64,000 bases of DNA from Holothuria scabra (GCA_037179385.1 CM074187.1:5952001-6016000), one strand, 5' to 3'; positions 12,401-25,099 are shown, counted from the first letter of the stretch. A program made the numbers and translations. The notes: generated by a model from the letters alone, not told the origin.

Positions 12401-14654
12401 TGTAGTCTCGTCTCGATTTAACGCGTAACCTCAAAAAAATTTCAGCTGTCGTCTATATAACGTTTTTATTTTTGCCATATGAAAGACAGATTCTTCAGTA
12501 GAGACCAAAAATTTTTCATGGTACTAACAAAAGCCAAATTTCTTTCAAAAAAAACTCCAGATTTTTAAGTATTTGTTAAAAAGAAAGCCCAAAATTTCGG
12601 CGCGAATTCTGCCAACTCACGTCCCACCGGGACGTAACCTAAGCTTTGTAGGGGCCTTAAAATTCTGGTCCCCCTGTCGGGGAGCTTGTCCCCCCCCCTG
12701 TCGGACAAATCCTGGCGCCACCCTGGATCTATGGCGAAAAAGGTCATACTGAGGGAACACCCGCAACCACTGGTATCACCAGCAAATTGTAGTTTATTTA
12801 TTCATGCCCATTTTTAACTTAATCACCGTTTCAGTTACGAGGTCAGGTCGGGGTTGTCCCGTCTCTTGCAGCGACAGCGAAAAAAATCTGTCCATGGCTT
12901 AAACGGCAATGTTGGGAATAATGGAAAACGCAATAGGCCAACAGGTAAATTTTATATTCTGTTAATGGATAACGCATTGTAAAGGGGAGCTAAATTTCTG
13001 TTTGTCCATACTTCACTGAGGAAGACAATTTCCGGATCTCAAAACGCACCGGAAATTTACACTTTTAAACAATTTTGAACATATGGAACTTGTGGCACTG
13101 GAGAAAATTTCGAATTTTATGAAAGAGAAGTTGGAAAATTGTTCTTTCGTGGGCCCGTTTGATGATCTGGTTTTACATATGCTGACAGTCTCCATATTTT
13201 ATTCTTAGGACCGGTGTTATTGTAGGCTCACCGTAATTGTCTTGCCCACTTGTAGCTACCCCAATTGATACATTTTTGATCCTGTTTCAAAAACAGGAGA
13301 ACCAAAGGTGAAATTAAATTTTTGCTCAAGAAAAGCTCCATACAAAAGCTACCTCCTCCAAACAAAGGAGCACCAAACTTAACTGATCAACTTTCACCCG
13401 GTATTCCGACCCTTTACGTCATTCTATGACTGGTTTAGTTCTAGACTGGCTGAAAAGAACAGATAATTCACACATGATACTAGTTTAAAGACCTAAAATC
13501 ATATCATTTTGTTCCTGTACCTGTGATTAGCTGAGCTACAGAAACATTAAGTGTTGCTCTTGGTTTTTTAAAACGGAGATTTTCTTTGCAAACGAAATCC
13601 CAAAATAACGACTGCTTCAATACTTGCAGATCTGGAAATTCCCTTTCGACTGTCTGAGTGGTTGCAATTTTCCAAAATTTTCTGTACTCTCCGCGCTAAT
13701 CAATGGTAGGGCAAAGGGTATAGAAAGTACACCAGTTGCGTCAGAATTCCAAGAACGGCCACCAAAATAATGAAGGTCGCGTCAGCTCCAAGAAAATCCT
13801 AGTTACGCCACTGGTGCAAGTATCGAGACCCAATATACTTGTTGCTTCGATCTCTTGTTTCATGTTGCATGAAGGCTACAGATCCCTCGACAGCTACGGT
13901 CTGAAAAATTGCAGCCCTTGGATACAATTCCAATCCTAAAAATTTCACAAAGTATCAATTCAATTTAAAGGTGAAGAGCAGTAGTCACAAACTAATTTTG
14001 AAACAACGAGCTTTTTAACAAATGCACAGAAACGTTTAGCACTAAATTGTCGTGCCTGCACTTTGCAAACACGTTTGAAATTTAAACAAGTTTAGCGATC
14101 AAAACATTGAATGTTTAGCAATTTAACGTGTTCTAAAAGCGAAGTGTTTAGAAATCGTGTTTAGCATCTTAACGTGCTTACAAAGTGGAGGAAAAAATGT
14201 GAATAGAAAAAATCCTAAACACCTTTCAGAGTGCATATCCTTATTTCAGTTACATGTACCATTCTTTCTTATTTCAGGACCATGTCCATCTGGTAAAGCA
14301 ATAATAGTTACCAAAGTTCACAACCCAACGAGAAAAATGTTGTCACATGATTCTCATGTGCTACCCATGAAATGTATAAACTCCTAGACTATAAAAATGT
14401 GGGATGCCTGCTTTCCACTTAACGAAATCTGTTTTGCAACCATACCTAATTATTTCGCCTGCTCATGACCTCGCCCCTGACGCCTGAGGCATAGTCACTT
14501 TTGGTTCGACACAGTCGATTAAAAATTCGGACCAAACAAACTAAAATCGGAATAAAAACAGTTTCTGGCTGGCATTTTTCCTAACTGGACCCCAAAACTA
14601 TTTTCTTGTCAAAAGACCAAAGAACCCATTGGCGGCACTTTCTCTCTATAGATG
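9483..14654. other. Intergenic DNA with dispersed repeat fragments, no gene seen
   Basis: Frames here are short and show no recognisable domains. Identifiable content is limited to relatives of the GGCGCGAAGCG repeat (11,500-11,880 and 13,560-13,715, opposite orientation to copy A), a 16-bp tandem doublet AGGGTTGTGCGACAGC near 10,935, and a G/C-run-bearing fragment around 12,590-12,740. Nothing else could be supported. Confidence 0.5.
11500..11880 (-). repeat. Dispersed copies of the ~175-bp Helentron-internal repeat
   Basis: TACGCTCCGCGCCAACTGAT at about 11,594, and a second degenerate unit ending GCGCGCTAAGCTTAGA near 11,825, are reverse-complement relatives of the repeat inside Helentron copies A and B. 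Spacing is about 235 bp. A further unit is at 13,560-13,715. No element ends surround them, so they are either remnants of another element or an independent repeat family. Confidence 0.65.
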
Positions 14655-14716
14655 TCTTTTTTTTTGTTCGACAACATTTATTTGAGTCATTCTCTGGATT
14701 TACAACACAATTAAAA
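14655..14716 (-). mobile_element. Probable 3' end of the LINE, separated from its body by Helentron B
   Basis: Read on the minus strand this short piece contains AATAAA (complement of 14,681-14,686) followed about 14 bases later by a run of As (complement of about 14,658-14,666). That is what a LINE 3' terminus looks like. It lies directly against the 3' end of Helentron B, and the LINE body ends directly against the 5' end of B at 25,100. The most economical reading is one LINE 3' UTR split by B. The linkage is an inference from position and the polyadenylation signal, because no intact sibling LINE is in the window. Confidence 0.55.
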
Positions 14717-15349
14717 CAAGACGAACGTCTAGACGAGTTGCGGTGCCGACAAACCAAGTCGTCTTATACTTTTAAGGTGATTTGACGACTGCTAGTTACT
14801 AATAGCTTTTGGACTTTGGGCATGGACTCTACTACTGTAACAAAGAAGTATATTTGCCTTTTTAAACAGGATATTCAAGGAGGTTTATGGGCTACTTCAT
14901 TTTCTGTACAATTCGCGCAAACCTATGGTGACGCTCTGTTTAGAATAATCATCCTTCTTTCAGAGAGTTTGAATCCAACTCAATACCACAGAGTGCACAC
15001 ACTCTAAAAACACTATGGTCAACTATGCACTGACTCAATGGTATGGTCAAAAAATGACCAATTAATGGTTAGATCTGACCATATATTAGTAAATTTTGAC
15101 CAAAGTTGGAGGTCAATGGTTTGACCATTGTTTAGGTCGGTGCATAGTTAATTAAATCAATGGTCAATTCGAGGCAAAGAGATGAAATGAACGAACGACT
15201 TGACTAAAAATTTAGGAAAATCGGCCCATGTTTGTACAGGGTTTAGACTGTTGGCCCAATCAGCCTGGGGTCCAGGGGGCGCTTTAAGGGCCCATGGTGG
15301 GGTTCAGGGGACAAAGCCCTGGTAGGGGTCCATGGAGGGCTGGATACTT

Positions 15350-16390
15350 TTGTAGGGGGTGGCTGGAGTTTACTATCTAAGCGTAGCGCCACCGTCAGTT
15401 GACGCGGAGGGTACAAAGGAAATTTTGGATTTTAAAACCTCCCAGATGGCTAGAAATGGCATTTGCCAGGTTTATTTGTCTCTAATTCTGGTGAGAAAAT
15501 TTGTTATTTTTCTAAGATTAAAACACCCTTTTGAGATACTGATTAGCTCAGTTCATTACTCCACTGAACTATGTATCCTAGGATCGCAAATCCTGAATCC
15601 TGCTGAATGTTGCAAGCAGCTGTTCCAGTGCACGCCTGAGTGAAGTATAACCAGGGGCGTAGGGGAGCATTTCACTTTTGGGCCACATGATTTTTGCCCG
15701 AGAAATGTAATTCTGCCTGTAGGACAGTCAAAGCGGAGCGCCACCACTGGTTGGCGCGGAGCGTCCAGAAAATTTGAGAATTCGTACCCCTCAGACAGTC
15801 AAAAATGACATTTCCCAGCCTTGAAAAGTGGATCCAAGGAGTCGCGTTTTTAAGTTTCAATTGCAGATAAACGTATGTTCGTTCCAAACTAAAATTCAGC
15901 CAGAAAGACTAAGCGGAGCGCCACCATTAGTTGGCGCGAAGCGTACAAAACATTTTCAAATATCCGACCGCTCAGATAGTTGAAAATGGCATTTCCCGGG
16001 CTTATATGGGGATCTAAGCATTCGCTATTTTGAGTTTCCTTTTGTAAAAAATGATCACTTGAAACTTAAATTCTGTTATGAAGCGGTGTAAGTGGAGCAT
16101 CACCATAAGTTGGGACGAAGCGTGCAGGAAATTTTGAAAACCTGACCACTTCAGATAGTCAAAACCTTTGCTTGTAGGGGGTCTTAGAAGCCACTAATTC
16201 GAGGGTCTGTTTGCACAAAAATTGTTCACTTGAAACTAAAATGCTGCCAGGAAGACTATCTGCGCGGAACTTCACCGCTGGTTGGCGCGAAGTGAACAGA
16301 AATTTTTAAAAATCGGACCCCTGAGACAGTCGAAAATAACATTTCCCAGACTTATAGGGGATCTAAGCAGTCGCTATTTGATCAGAAAAT
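15350..16390 (+). repeat. Internal ~175-bp degenerate repeats of Helentron copy B
   Basis: This is the same series as in copy A, with motif copies near 15,384, 15,736, 15,916, 16,095 and 16,262. The order and mutual divergence of the units match copy A unit by unit. The array was therefore already degenerate before A and B separated. Confidence 0.8.
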
Positions 16391-18220
16391 TACCAGATAA
16401 AATTTATCACTGCAAATCGATGAATCCCGCATCATTTCGGGGAAACTACAAACCGGAATTGAAAACATGCTAATGAATTTAACTCTATTGCGACTCTTGG
16501 CTAAATTCAATATATATTGAAAAAATTGTGTGCCCCAACTTCCAACTATATATGATTTTACTTTTGAAAAAATTAAGGCCTATGGGGATCTTATAGCAGA
16601 CGCTACTTTGATCAGAAGAATCAGATAAAATGTACCACTACCATTGGATGAAATGAAGTAGATGATTTTTCTTCTATTAGTAACACTTATTGACAGAATT
16701 GTCACCTTACACGGTATGTTGAAATGAATTTTCAAGCAGACTTACGAGAAGACATTCTCATCCTACATCATTAAATTATCGAAAATCAGATTACCCGATT
16801 CTCATACTCATTGCCCGTATTTGGCAATAGTTGCAATAGTTGAACAAATCACTTTAAAGAGAAAAATGGACTTTATGATGAATAAGTTAAACGTTTTCCT
16901 GATAACACCACAACTCCCTGACATAATTATAACAAACTAGAGAATAATTAGGTCATAAATATCTTGCGAACTTTCCATTTCCGAAAAGGGCAAAGAGATG
17001 AAACGAACGAGCTGCACTTAGCTAGAAATTTACAGTTACGAAATGTCTTGAAATGTTCAAATCTTCGTCCGTAAACCAACAATTTGACCCTCTGTGCACG
17101 GTCTAAATTTAGTTTCTACGTCACATAACATAAGCTGATAAGGGTCAACTTATAGTAAGCAGAAAGTTGCAACTTCCCGTATTAAAGGGCCAAACTTTTC
17201 ACCCCAAACTACAATTGTATTGCAGACGGGTTGTTGGAATGATGAAATTCGTCTTCTACGGAATCTTTTACTCGACAGTTTATTCGTATTCGTAGAACTG
17301 TCTTACTTATTGCTTTCATTAGGTAATCGTTTCATCAATTGCGAGTCATGGCCATACATAAACTTACTACAATGACAATATTTTCTTCCGTAGTAAAAGG
17401 ACGTCACAGAAGCGACAAAAAGTCCTTGCTATAGAATGTAATAAGAAACGTGTCTGGTTAATAATGTGATGACAGACGAATCGCAGCTAATAGCTATAAA
17501 TTATAAACATCGACATTTTGGTATTCACGTTTCATTATAGGACGTAAAAATCATGCAATGTATCTTTATGATTGATTACTGGATGGTTCGACACTCTGAT
17601 TTGTGTAAGACAACATCGTTCAAGTTTGATTAAATGCTGAACTTAGAAATAATTGGGGAAGGGATACTAGTGACGTATATGAACGGGACTAATACCAGGG
17701 AGCTGCTACTAAAGGCAGCTCCCTGCTGTGACCTTTTTTGAATATAGTTCTTCTGTCAATGCAACCATGGGACGACCCCCATGGTTTTTCACGGACACGG
17801 ATGAGTGATATGTATTAATTTGCAGTGAAGACAGAAGGTAGCACACGGCCAATTCAAGGGGAATCCCGCCGAAGGAGGTTACCCTACGAATTTAACACCC
17901 TAGAAAAACTTTTTTTTTGGGGGGGGGGGGGGAGGGAGATTAGACCATGTTAGTGAAGAGATGTGTTCAATTTGTGATCTCTATGTGGTAGGAAAGTAGT
18001 TGAAGTAATCATTCAAAGAAAATTGAAGGTATTTCAGGCATTTTTTGCAATATATCCTTCCGCGATGCAAAACGGCATTTTGAATGAGTCAAAACACAGA
18101 AACCTGACTACTCTATTATACAGGCCCTCCTAGCGCGAACTCAACATCGTGTAGGCAAGTAATGGTGGTGTTAGTAAAAGAGGGGCAGCAGACCCACTTA
18201 CCAGAAGTTGTTCATCCTTT

Positions 18221-19781
18221 TCAAAACGTGTCTTCCTTTCCTAAGTCATTGTTGTGTATCTTGATATCCTCATTTCTTATCAGCCAGCGAGCAGCAAGAA
18301 CAACACTTCTAGGCCTAACATTTTCAGAAAAAACAGCCGTTTTATAGCTTAATTTCCTCTTAAATTTGACAGGAATTACTTGGCTCTCTTCAAGTTTTAT
18401 AGGTAAAGTTTTAATTGTTGCCACCACATCAGACGGGACGTTAACAACATTTCCCTTAATACTAAATTGCCCTCCTCGAGGAAGCTCACGTAACTGAATA
18501 AAAGGTGTTCGCAAAGCGACCAACCTTTCTTCAAGACGATGTAATTTCAATTCTTCTGGTATCTCATACATTCTCATATTATTATCTCGACTTAATAACG
18601 GAACTCTGCCTTCTTTTATATATTTTAAACAGGTTTTACAGACCCATCCTTTATCTATACCTTCTTCCTGCTTACAAATACAAGTAGTTCCACTAAATCT
18701 AACTAAATTCACCCACAGTGCATATTCTTTATACCATAACAGCTCACAATAAAAGCAAACATATGTAGGCCCCTCCATAATTTTATTCCAAAAGCGATGT
18801 TGCAATTCTCTAATTGGACTCTCCTCTTCTTTTCTAAATTGACGCTTACGTATTTGTTCTCTAAGCATCATTTTAGTACTATCACTTGCAATACCCACAC
18901 TACGTTTTATCACAAAACCTTTATTTTCCCAACATTTATACCTATCTTCAGTCACTCCCATAGACCCTTGCACTAATATATGATTACTCAACTCATTTAA
19001 ACAAACATCTGCTCTCTTCACATAACTTTGCATTGACATTTGATTACGCTCCTCTTCAAATAAAATGTCTCCTCTTTTCAATATGTTACATTTAACACCG
19101 AAAAATTCTTCACTATGTTCATTAACACAACCCCTCTTCAACCAATTCTCTACAACGCTGCTTTCATGTACAGACTCATTATCTTCTATTTCCAGCACGA
19201 CGTCATAATGTACTCCACCTGTATTGACTAAATAAATGGCACGTTTTTCCCGATTAACTACATAATGAACTTACAATGGCTTGTCTTAAATAAAAATGAT
19301 TATCTTCTACCCCTATAACCAGAAATGCCAAACACAGAAAAAACAATTACCATCCCCACGTACTTTCCTCACACGAATCGGCCTACTCTCAACTGAAACA
19401 CATTTTCCTATTTCAATAGACGGCAAATCAAACCCCCCAGTTTTCACAAAACCATGTTTGAATCTATCAACACAAGCTTCCTAAAATTTTTTTCTCTCCA
19501 ACAGCTATCAACAACGAAAAAATAAAATGTACATGTAGATCTTTCGGAACGTATAAATAATACCTCACGATCGTCAAGTTCCCTACTTTCCCCATCATCA
19601 CACCTCTGACTTTTTTTACATTCACTAGAACTTTTTTTTTTGGTTTGTTCCCAACTCTGATATCATCATTTTTCTCCTCTTCATAACTTTTATCTTGAAA
19701 TTCACCCCCATACTTTCTTTTTCTTTGTTGCCAACCTTTCCTTTCTAAATTAAAAATCTTTGAACGGCCCTTCGTAGGCAT
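18221..19781 (-). pseudogene. OTU protease-DUF6570 ORF remnant, Helentron copy B
   Basis: This is the best preserved copy. A single frame from the OTU C-terminus to the stop at 18,221 covers about 325 residues, and upstream the same frame stays open to a stop near 19,271. The OTU C-terminal block contains YLVNTGG followed by the catalytic-type HYD. The N-terminal OTU block (GDGNCFF) and the lysine-rich start (MPTKGRSK, 19,781) are in other frames because of indels. The DUF6570-like region has CFYC, CKQ...CKTC and the segment GRVPLLSRDNN. Translation ends with DLGKEDTF before any Helitron_like_N domain. In animal Helitrons this region normally continues into the Rep/helicase protein, so the element retains only the front part. 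Confidence 0.72.
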
Positions 19782-20205
19782 TGTAATATTCTCCACATAA
19801 TTTTAAACTTTAAAATAACAAATTTACCATAACCAGACACCTTGATATAACACAAATATTAATATTCGCCAACTCATACAAATAATATTTACCTACCAAT
19901 AACAATGTTTCCCTTATACAGAAACTTACTTTGTGAATATTGTCGTTAGTGTGAGAAATTCACCCAGCCCTTTAAAGTCGCAAAAAAGTGAACAAAACTC
20001 CTCTAAACTATCAAACTCTTTACTTCACCGCAACCCCGACCATGCCACTTGAGAAGAATAAATTCCTACAAAGAAACCCTCATATAAATACTGAAAATTC
20101 ACTAAACACCAATCTGTAATGAGTTAAAAAAAACAACCAAAATGATGGCGCTGTGTTACATTAACAAACAACCTTTTCCCCAGAGCACATACGGACCTGG
20201 TTTTT

Positions 20206-20241
20206 AGTTGCGGTGCCTGCCTTGCAGGCAGCACCGCAACT
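20206..20241. repeat. 5' terminal palindrome of Helentron copy C
   Basis: AGTTGCGGTGCC at the tip pairs with a GCACCGCAACT arm, with TGCCT-GCAGGCA forming the inner stem. An inverted copy of the outer 12 bases (GGCACCGCAACT) lies at about 24,800-24,811, offset from the 3' tip by about 19 bases. That offset is what makes the terminal repeats asymmetric. Confidence 0.85.
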
Positions 20242-20902
20242 AATGCAGTTACTCTCGCGATGTCAGTTTCTGACTTTTCCGGCACTTTATTTCTATCTTC
20301 TTGTAGATGCTTTGTGGTATCGAAATACGGTTTAGTGCAATTTGTAGGGATGGTACTTCTCTTTCGTGTTTTTAAGTTTTGGTGGAAATATGACTTTCGT
20401 GAGAGTGTAAAATTGGGTTTTTTTTCATGTAAAATTTGGAAACGTGTTCTATTTTTAGTAACAATCTTGCGGAAAAACCAGGTCCGTATGTACTCTGGGG
20501 AAAAGGTTGTTTGATAATTTAACACAGCGCCATCATTTTGGTTGTTTTTTTTTTTTTAATTCATTACAGATTGATGTTTAGTGAATTTTGAGTATTTATA
20601 TGAGGATTTCTTTGTAGAGATTTATTCTTTTCAAGTAGCATGGTCGGGCTTGCGGTGAAGTAAAAAGTTTGATAGTTTAGAGGAGTTTTGTTCACTGTTT
20701 TTGTGACTTTAAAGGGCTGTGTGAATTTCTCACACTAACGACAATATTCACAAAGTAAGTTTCTGTTGGAGGGAAACATTGTTATTGGTAGGTAAATATT
20801 ATTTGTATGAGTTGGCGAGTATTAATATTTGTGTTATATCAAGGTGTCTGGTTATGGTAAATTTGTTATTTTAAAGTTTAAAATTATGTGGAGAATATTA
20901 CA

Positions 20903-22433
20903 ATGCCTAAGAAGGGCCGTTCAAAGATTTTTAATTTAGAAAGGAAAGGTTGGCAACAAAGAAAAAGAAAGTATGGGGTGAATTTCAAGATAAAAGTTAT
21001 GAAGAGGAGAAAAATGATGATATCAGAGTTGGGAACAAACCAAAAAAAAGTTCTAGTGAATGTGAAAAAAGTCAGAGGTGTGATGATGGGGAAAGTAGGG
21101 AACATGACGATCGTGAGGTATTATTTATACGTTCCGAAAGATCTACATGTACATTTTATTTTTTCGTTGTTGATAGCTGTTGGAGAGAAAAAATGTTTAC
21201 GAAGCTTGTGTTGATAGATTCAAACATGGTTTTGTGAAAACTGGGGGGTTGATTTGCCGTCTATTGAAATAGGAAAATGTGTTTCAGTTGAGAGTAGGCC
21301 GATTCGTGTGAGAAAAGTACGTGGGGATGGTAATTGTTTTTTCGGTGTTTGTCATTACTGGTTACAGGGGTAGAAGATAATCATTTTTATTTAAGACAAG
21401 TCGTTGTAAGTTCATTGTGTAGTTAATCGTGAAAAACGTGCCATTTATTTAGTCAATACAGGTGGAGTACATTATGACGTAGTGTTGGAAATAGAAGATA
21501 ATGAGTCTGTACATGAGAGCAGCGTTATAGAGAATTGGTTGAAGAGGGGTTGTGTTCATGAACATAGTGAAGAATTTTTCGGTGTTAAATGAAACATATT
21601 GAAAAGAGGAGACATTTTATTTGAAGAGGAGCGTAATCAAATGTCAATGCAAAGTTATGTGAAGAGAGCAGATGTTTGTTTAAATGAGGGGAGTAATCAT
21701 ATATTAGTGAAAGAGTCTATGGGAGTGACTGAAGATAGGTATAAATGTTGGGAAAATAAAGGTTTTGTGATAACACGTAGTGTGGGTATTGCAAGTGATA
21801 GTACTAAAATTATGCTTAGAGAACAAATACGTAAGCGTCAATTTAGAAAAGAAGAGGAGAGTCCAATTAGAGAATTGCAACATCGCCGTTGGAATAAAAT
21901 TATGGAGGGGCCTACATATGTTTGCTTTTATTGTGAGCAGTTATGGTATAAAGAATGTGCACTGTGGGTGAATTTAGTTAGATTTAGTGGAAATACTAAA
22001 ATTTGTAAGCAGGAAGAAGGTATAGATAAAGGATGGGTCTGTAAAACCTGTTTAAAATATATATAAGAAGGCAGAGTTGAAAATGTAAGAGATACCAGAA
22101 GAATTGAAATTACATCGTCTTCAAGAAAGGTTGGTCGCTTTGCGAACACCTTTTATGCAGTTAAGTGAGCTTCCTCGAGGAGGGCAATTTAGTATTAAGG
22201 GAAATGTTGTTAATGTCCCGTCTGATGTGGTGGCAACAATTAAAACTTTACCTATAAGACTTGAAGAGAGCCAAGTAATTCCTGTCAAATTTAAGAGGAA
22301 ATTAAGTTCTAAAGCGGCTGTTTTTTCTGAAAATGTTAGGCCTAGAAGCGTTGTTCTTGCTGCTCGATGGCTGATAGAAAATGAGGATATCAAGATACAC
22401 AACAATGACTTAGGAAAGGAAGACACGTTTTGA
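20903..22433 (+). pseudogene. OTU protease-DUF6570 ORF remnant, Helentron copy C
   Basis: Reading + strand frames in order gives the following. A lysine-rich N-terminus starts at 20,903. The OTU catalytic block GDGNCFFGVCHYWLQG lies at about 21,319-21,370. A one-base frame change then leads to EDNHFYLRQVVV, a stop near 21,427 follows, and next is VNREKRAIYLVNTGG plus VHYDVV, which holds the second OTU catalytic motif. After a nonsense change at about 21,590 the frame stays open to the stop at about 22,064. A last frame to 22,433 holds the DUF6570-like tail. OTU proteases use Cys and His in these two motifs and cleave ubiquitin-type linkages. OTU domains are known in animal Helentrons. At least four disabling changes mean no full product is made. 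Confidence 0.72.
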
Positions 22434-25063
22434 AAAGGATGAACAACTTCTGGTCAGTGGGTCTGCTGCCCCTCTTTTACTAACACCACCATTACTTGCC
22501 TACACGATGTTGAGTTTGCGCTAGGAGGGCCTGTATAATAGAGTAGTCAGGTTTCTGTTTTTTGACTCATTCAAAATGCCGTTTTGCATCGCGGAAGGAT
22601 ATATTGCAAAAAATGCCTGAAATACCTTCAATTTTCTTTGAATGATTACTTCAACTACTTTCCTACCACATAGAGATCACAAATTGAACACATCTCTTCA
22701 CTAACATGGTCTAATCTCCCCCCCCCCCAACCAAAAAAATGTTTTTCTAGGGTGTTAAATTCGTAGGGTAACCTCCTTCGGCGGGATTCCCCTTGAATTG
22801 GTGGTGTGCTACCTTTTGTCTTCACTGCAAAGTCATACATATCACTCATCCGTGTCCGTGAAAAACCATGGGGGTCGTCCCATGGTTGCTTTGACAGAAG
22901 AACTATATTCAAAAAAGGTCACAGCAAGGAGCTGCCTTTAGTAGCAGCTCCCTGGTATTAGTCCCGTTCATATACGTCACTAGTATCCCTTCCCCAATTA
23001 TTTTTAAGTTCAGCATTTAATCAAACTTGAACGATATTGTCTTACACAAATCAGAGTGTCGAACCATCCAGTAATCAATACAGATCAATAAAGATACATT
23101 GCATCATTTTTACGTCCTATAATGAAACGTGAATACCAAAATGTCGATGTTTATAATTTATAGCTATTAGCTGCGATTCGTCTGTCATCACATTATTAAC
23201 CAGACACGTTTCTTATTACATTCTATAGCAAGGACTTTTTGTCGCTTCTTTGACGACGTCCTTTTACTACGGAAGAAAATATTGTCCTTGTAGTAAGTTT
23301 ATGTATGGCCATGACTCGCAATTGATGAAACGATTACCTAATGAAAGCAATAAGTAAGACAGTTCTATGAATACGAATAAACTGTCGAGTAAAAGATTCC
23401 GTAGAAGACGAATTTCATCATTCCAACAACCCGTCTGCAATACAATTGTAGTTTGGGGTGAAAAGTTTGGCCCTTTAATACGGAAAGTTGCAACTTTCTG
23501 CTTACTATAAGTTGACCCTTATCAGCTTATGTTATGTGACGTAGACACTAAATTTAGACCGTGCACAGAGGGTCAAATTGTTGGTTTACGGACGAAGATT
23601 TGAACATTTCAAGACATTTCGTAACTGTAAATTTCTAGCTAAGTGGCTCGTTCGTTTCATCTCTTTGCCCTTTTCGGAAATGGAAAGTTCGCAAGATATT
23701 TATGAGCTAATTATTCTCTAGTTTGTTATAATTATGTCAGGGAGTTGTGGTGTTATCAGGAAAACGTTTAACTTATTCATCATAAAGTCCATTTTTCTCT
23801 TTAAAGTGATTTGTTCAACTATTGCAACTATTGCCAAATACGGGCAATGGTTATGAGAATCGGGTAATCTGATTTTCGATAATTTAATGATGTAGGGTGA
23901 GAATGTCTTCCCGTAAGTCTGCTTGAAAATTCATTTCAACACACCGTGTAACGTGACAATTCTGTCTATGAGTGTTACTAATAGAAGAAAAATCATCTAC
24001 TTCATTTCATCCAGTGGTAGTGGTACATTTTATCTGATTCTTCTGATCAAAATAGCGACTGCTGTAAGATCCCCATAGGCCTTAATTTTTTCAAAAGTAA
24101 AATCATATATAGTAGGAAGTTGGGGCACACAATTTTTTCAATATATATTGAATTTAGCCAAGAGTCGCAATAGAGTTAAATTCATTAGCATGTTTTCAAT
24201 TCCGGTTTGTAGTTTCCCCGAAATGATGCGGGATTCATCGATTGGCAGTGAACAATTTTTGTGCAAGCAGACCCTCGAATTAGTGACTTCTAAGACCCCC
24301 TATAAGCAAAGGTTTTGACTATCTGAAGTGGTCAGGTTTTTCAAAATTTCCTGCACGCTTCGTCCCAACTTATGGTGGTGCTCCACTTACACCGCTTCAT
24401 AGCAGAATTTAAGTTTCAAGTGATCATTTTTTACAAAAGGAAACTCAAAGTAGCGAATGCTTAGATCCCCATATAAGCCCGGGAAATGCCATTTTCAACT
24501 GTCTGAGCGGTCGGATATTTGAAAATGTTTTGTACGCTTAGAGTGCACTCTGTGGTATTGAGTTGGATTCAACCTCTCTGAAAGAAGGATGATTATTCTA
24601 AACAGAGCGTCACCATAGGCTGGCGCGAATTGTACAGAAAATGAAGTAGCTCATGAAGGGAAACCTCCTTGAATATCCTGATTAAGGAGGCAAATATACT
24701 TCTTTGTTACAGCAGTAGAGTCCATGCCCAAAGTCCAAAAGCTATTAGTAGCTAACAGTCGTCAAATCATCTTAAAAGTATAAGACGACTTGGTTTGTCG
24801 GCACCGCAACTCGTCTAGACGTTCGTCTTGTTCCGCAAGATTGTTACTAAAAATAGAACACGTTTCCAAATTTTACATGAAAAAAAACCCAATTTTACAC
24901 TCTCACGAAAGTCATATTTCCACCAAAACTTAAAAACACGAAAGAGAAGTACCATCCCTACAAATTGCACTAAACCGTATTTCGATACCACAAAGCATCT
25001 AAAAGAAGATAGAAATAAAGTGCCGGAAAAGTCAGAAATTGACATCGCGAGAGTAACTGCATT

Positions 25064-25099
25064 AGTTGCGGTGCTGCCTGCAAGGCAGGCACCGCAACT
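25064..25099. repeat. 5' terminal palindrome of Helentron copy B
   Basis: This is the same 36-bp palindrome as at 9,447 and, inverted, 20,206. It marks the junction of copy B with the 3' UTR of the LINE that begins at 25,100. Confidence 0.85.

Larger units (their letters stand above)
20206..24830 (+). mobile_element. Helentron-like element copy C, nested inside copy B
   Basis: C lies in opposite orientation to B. It begins with the 36-bp palindrome at 20,206 and ends with GTTCGTCTTG at 24,830. Its length is 4.6 kb. Relative to A and B it lacks about 0.9 kb between positions equal to 3,975 and 4,900 of copy A (junction near 24,540), and about 0.15 kb near 24,250. Both deletions remove repeat units. 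The host tract is T-rich, with five Ts before and two after, against five in the unoccupied homologous site. Insertion between Ts is the known habit of Helentrons. Two extra Ts may be a tiny duplication or length variation. Confidence 0.82.
14717..25099 (-). mobile_element. Helentron-like element copy B, interrupted by copy C
   Basis: The 3' end (14,717) and 5' palindrome (25,064-25,099) match those of copy A. Removing copy C (20,206-24,830) leaves about 5.76 kb, nearly the length of copy A. The tract ACCTGG + five Ts + CCGC is continuous in copy A at about 9,206-9,222. In B it is split: five Ts precede C and TTCCGC resumes at 24,831. B itself sits in what looks like a LINE 3' UTR. It keeps the longest OTU-DUF6570 frame of the three copies but has no Rep or helicase. 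Confidence 0.8.

Noticed and set aside
20260..20514. Hydrophobic plus-strand frame near the Helentron C 5' end (and copies at about 24,830-25,240)
   Set aside because: It lies in the conserved non-coding terminus of the element. The opposite strand gives an equally long lysine-rich frame, and base composition explains both.
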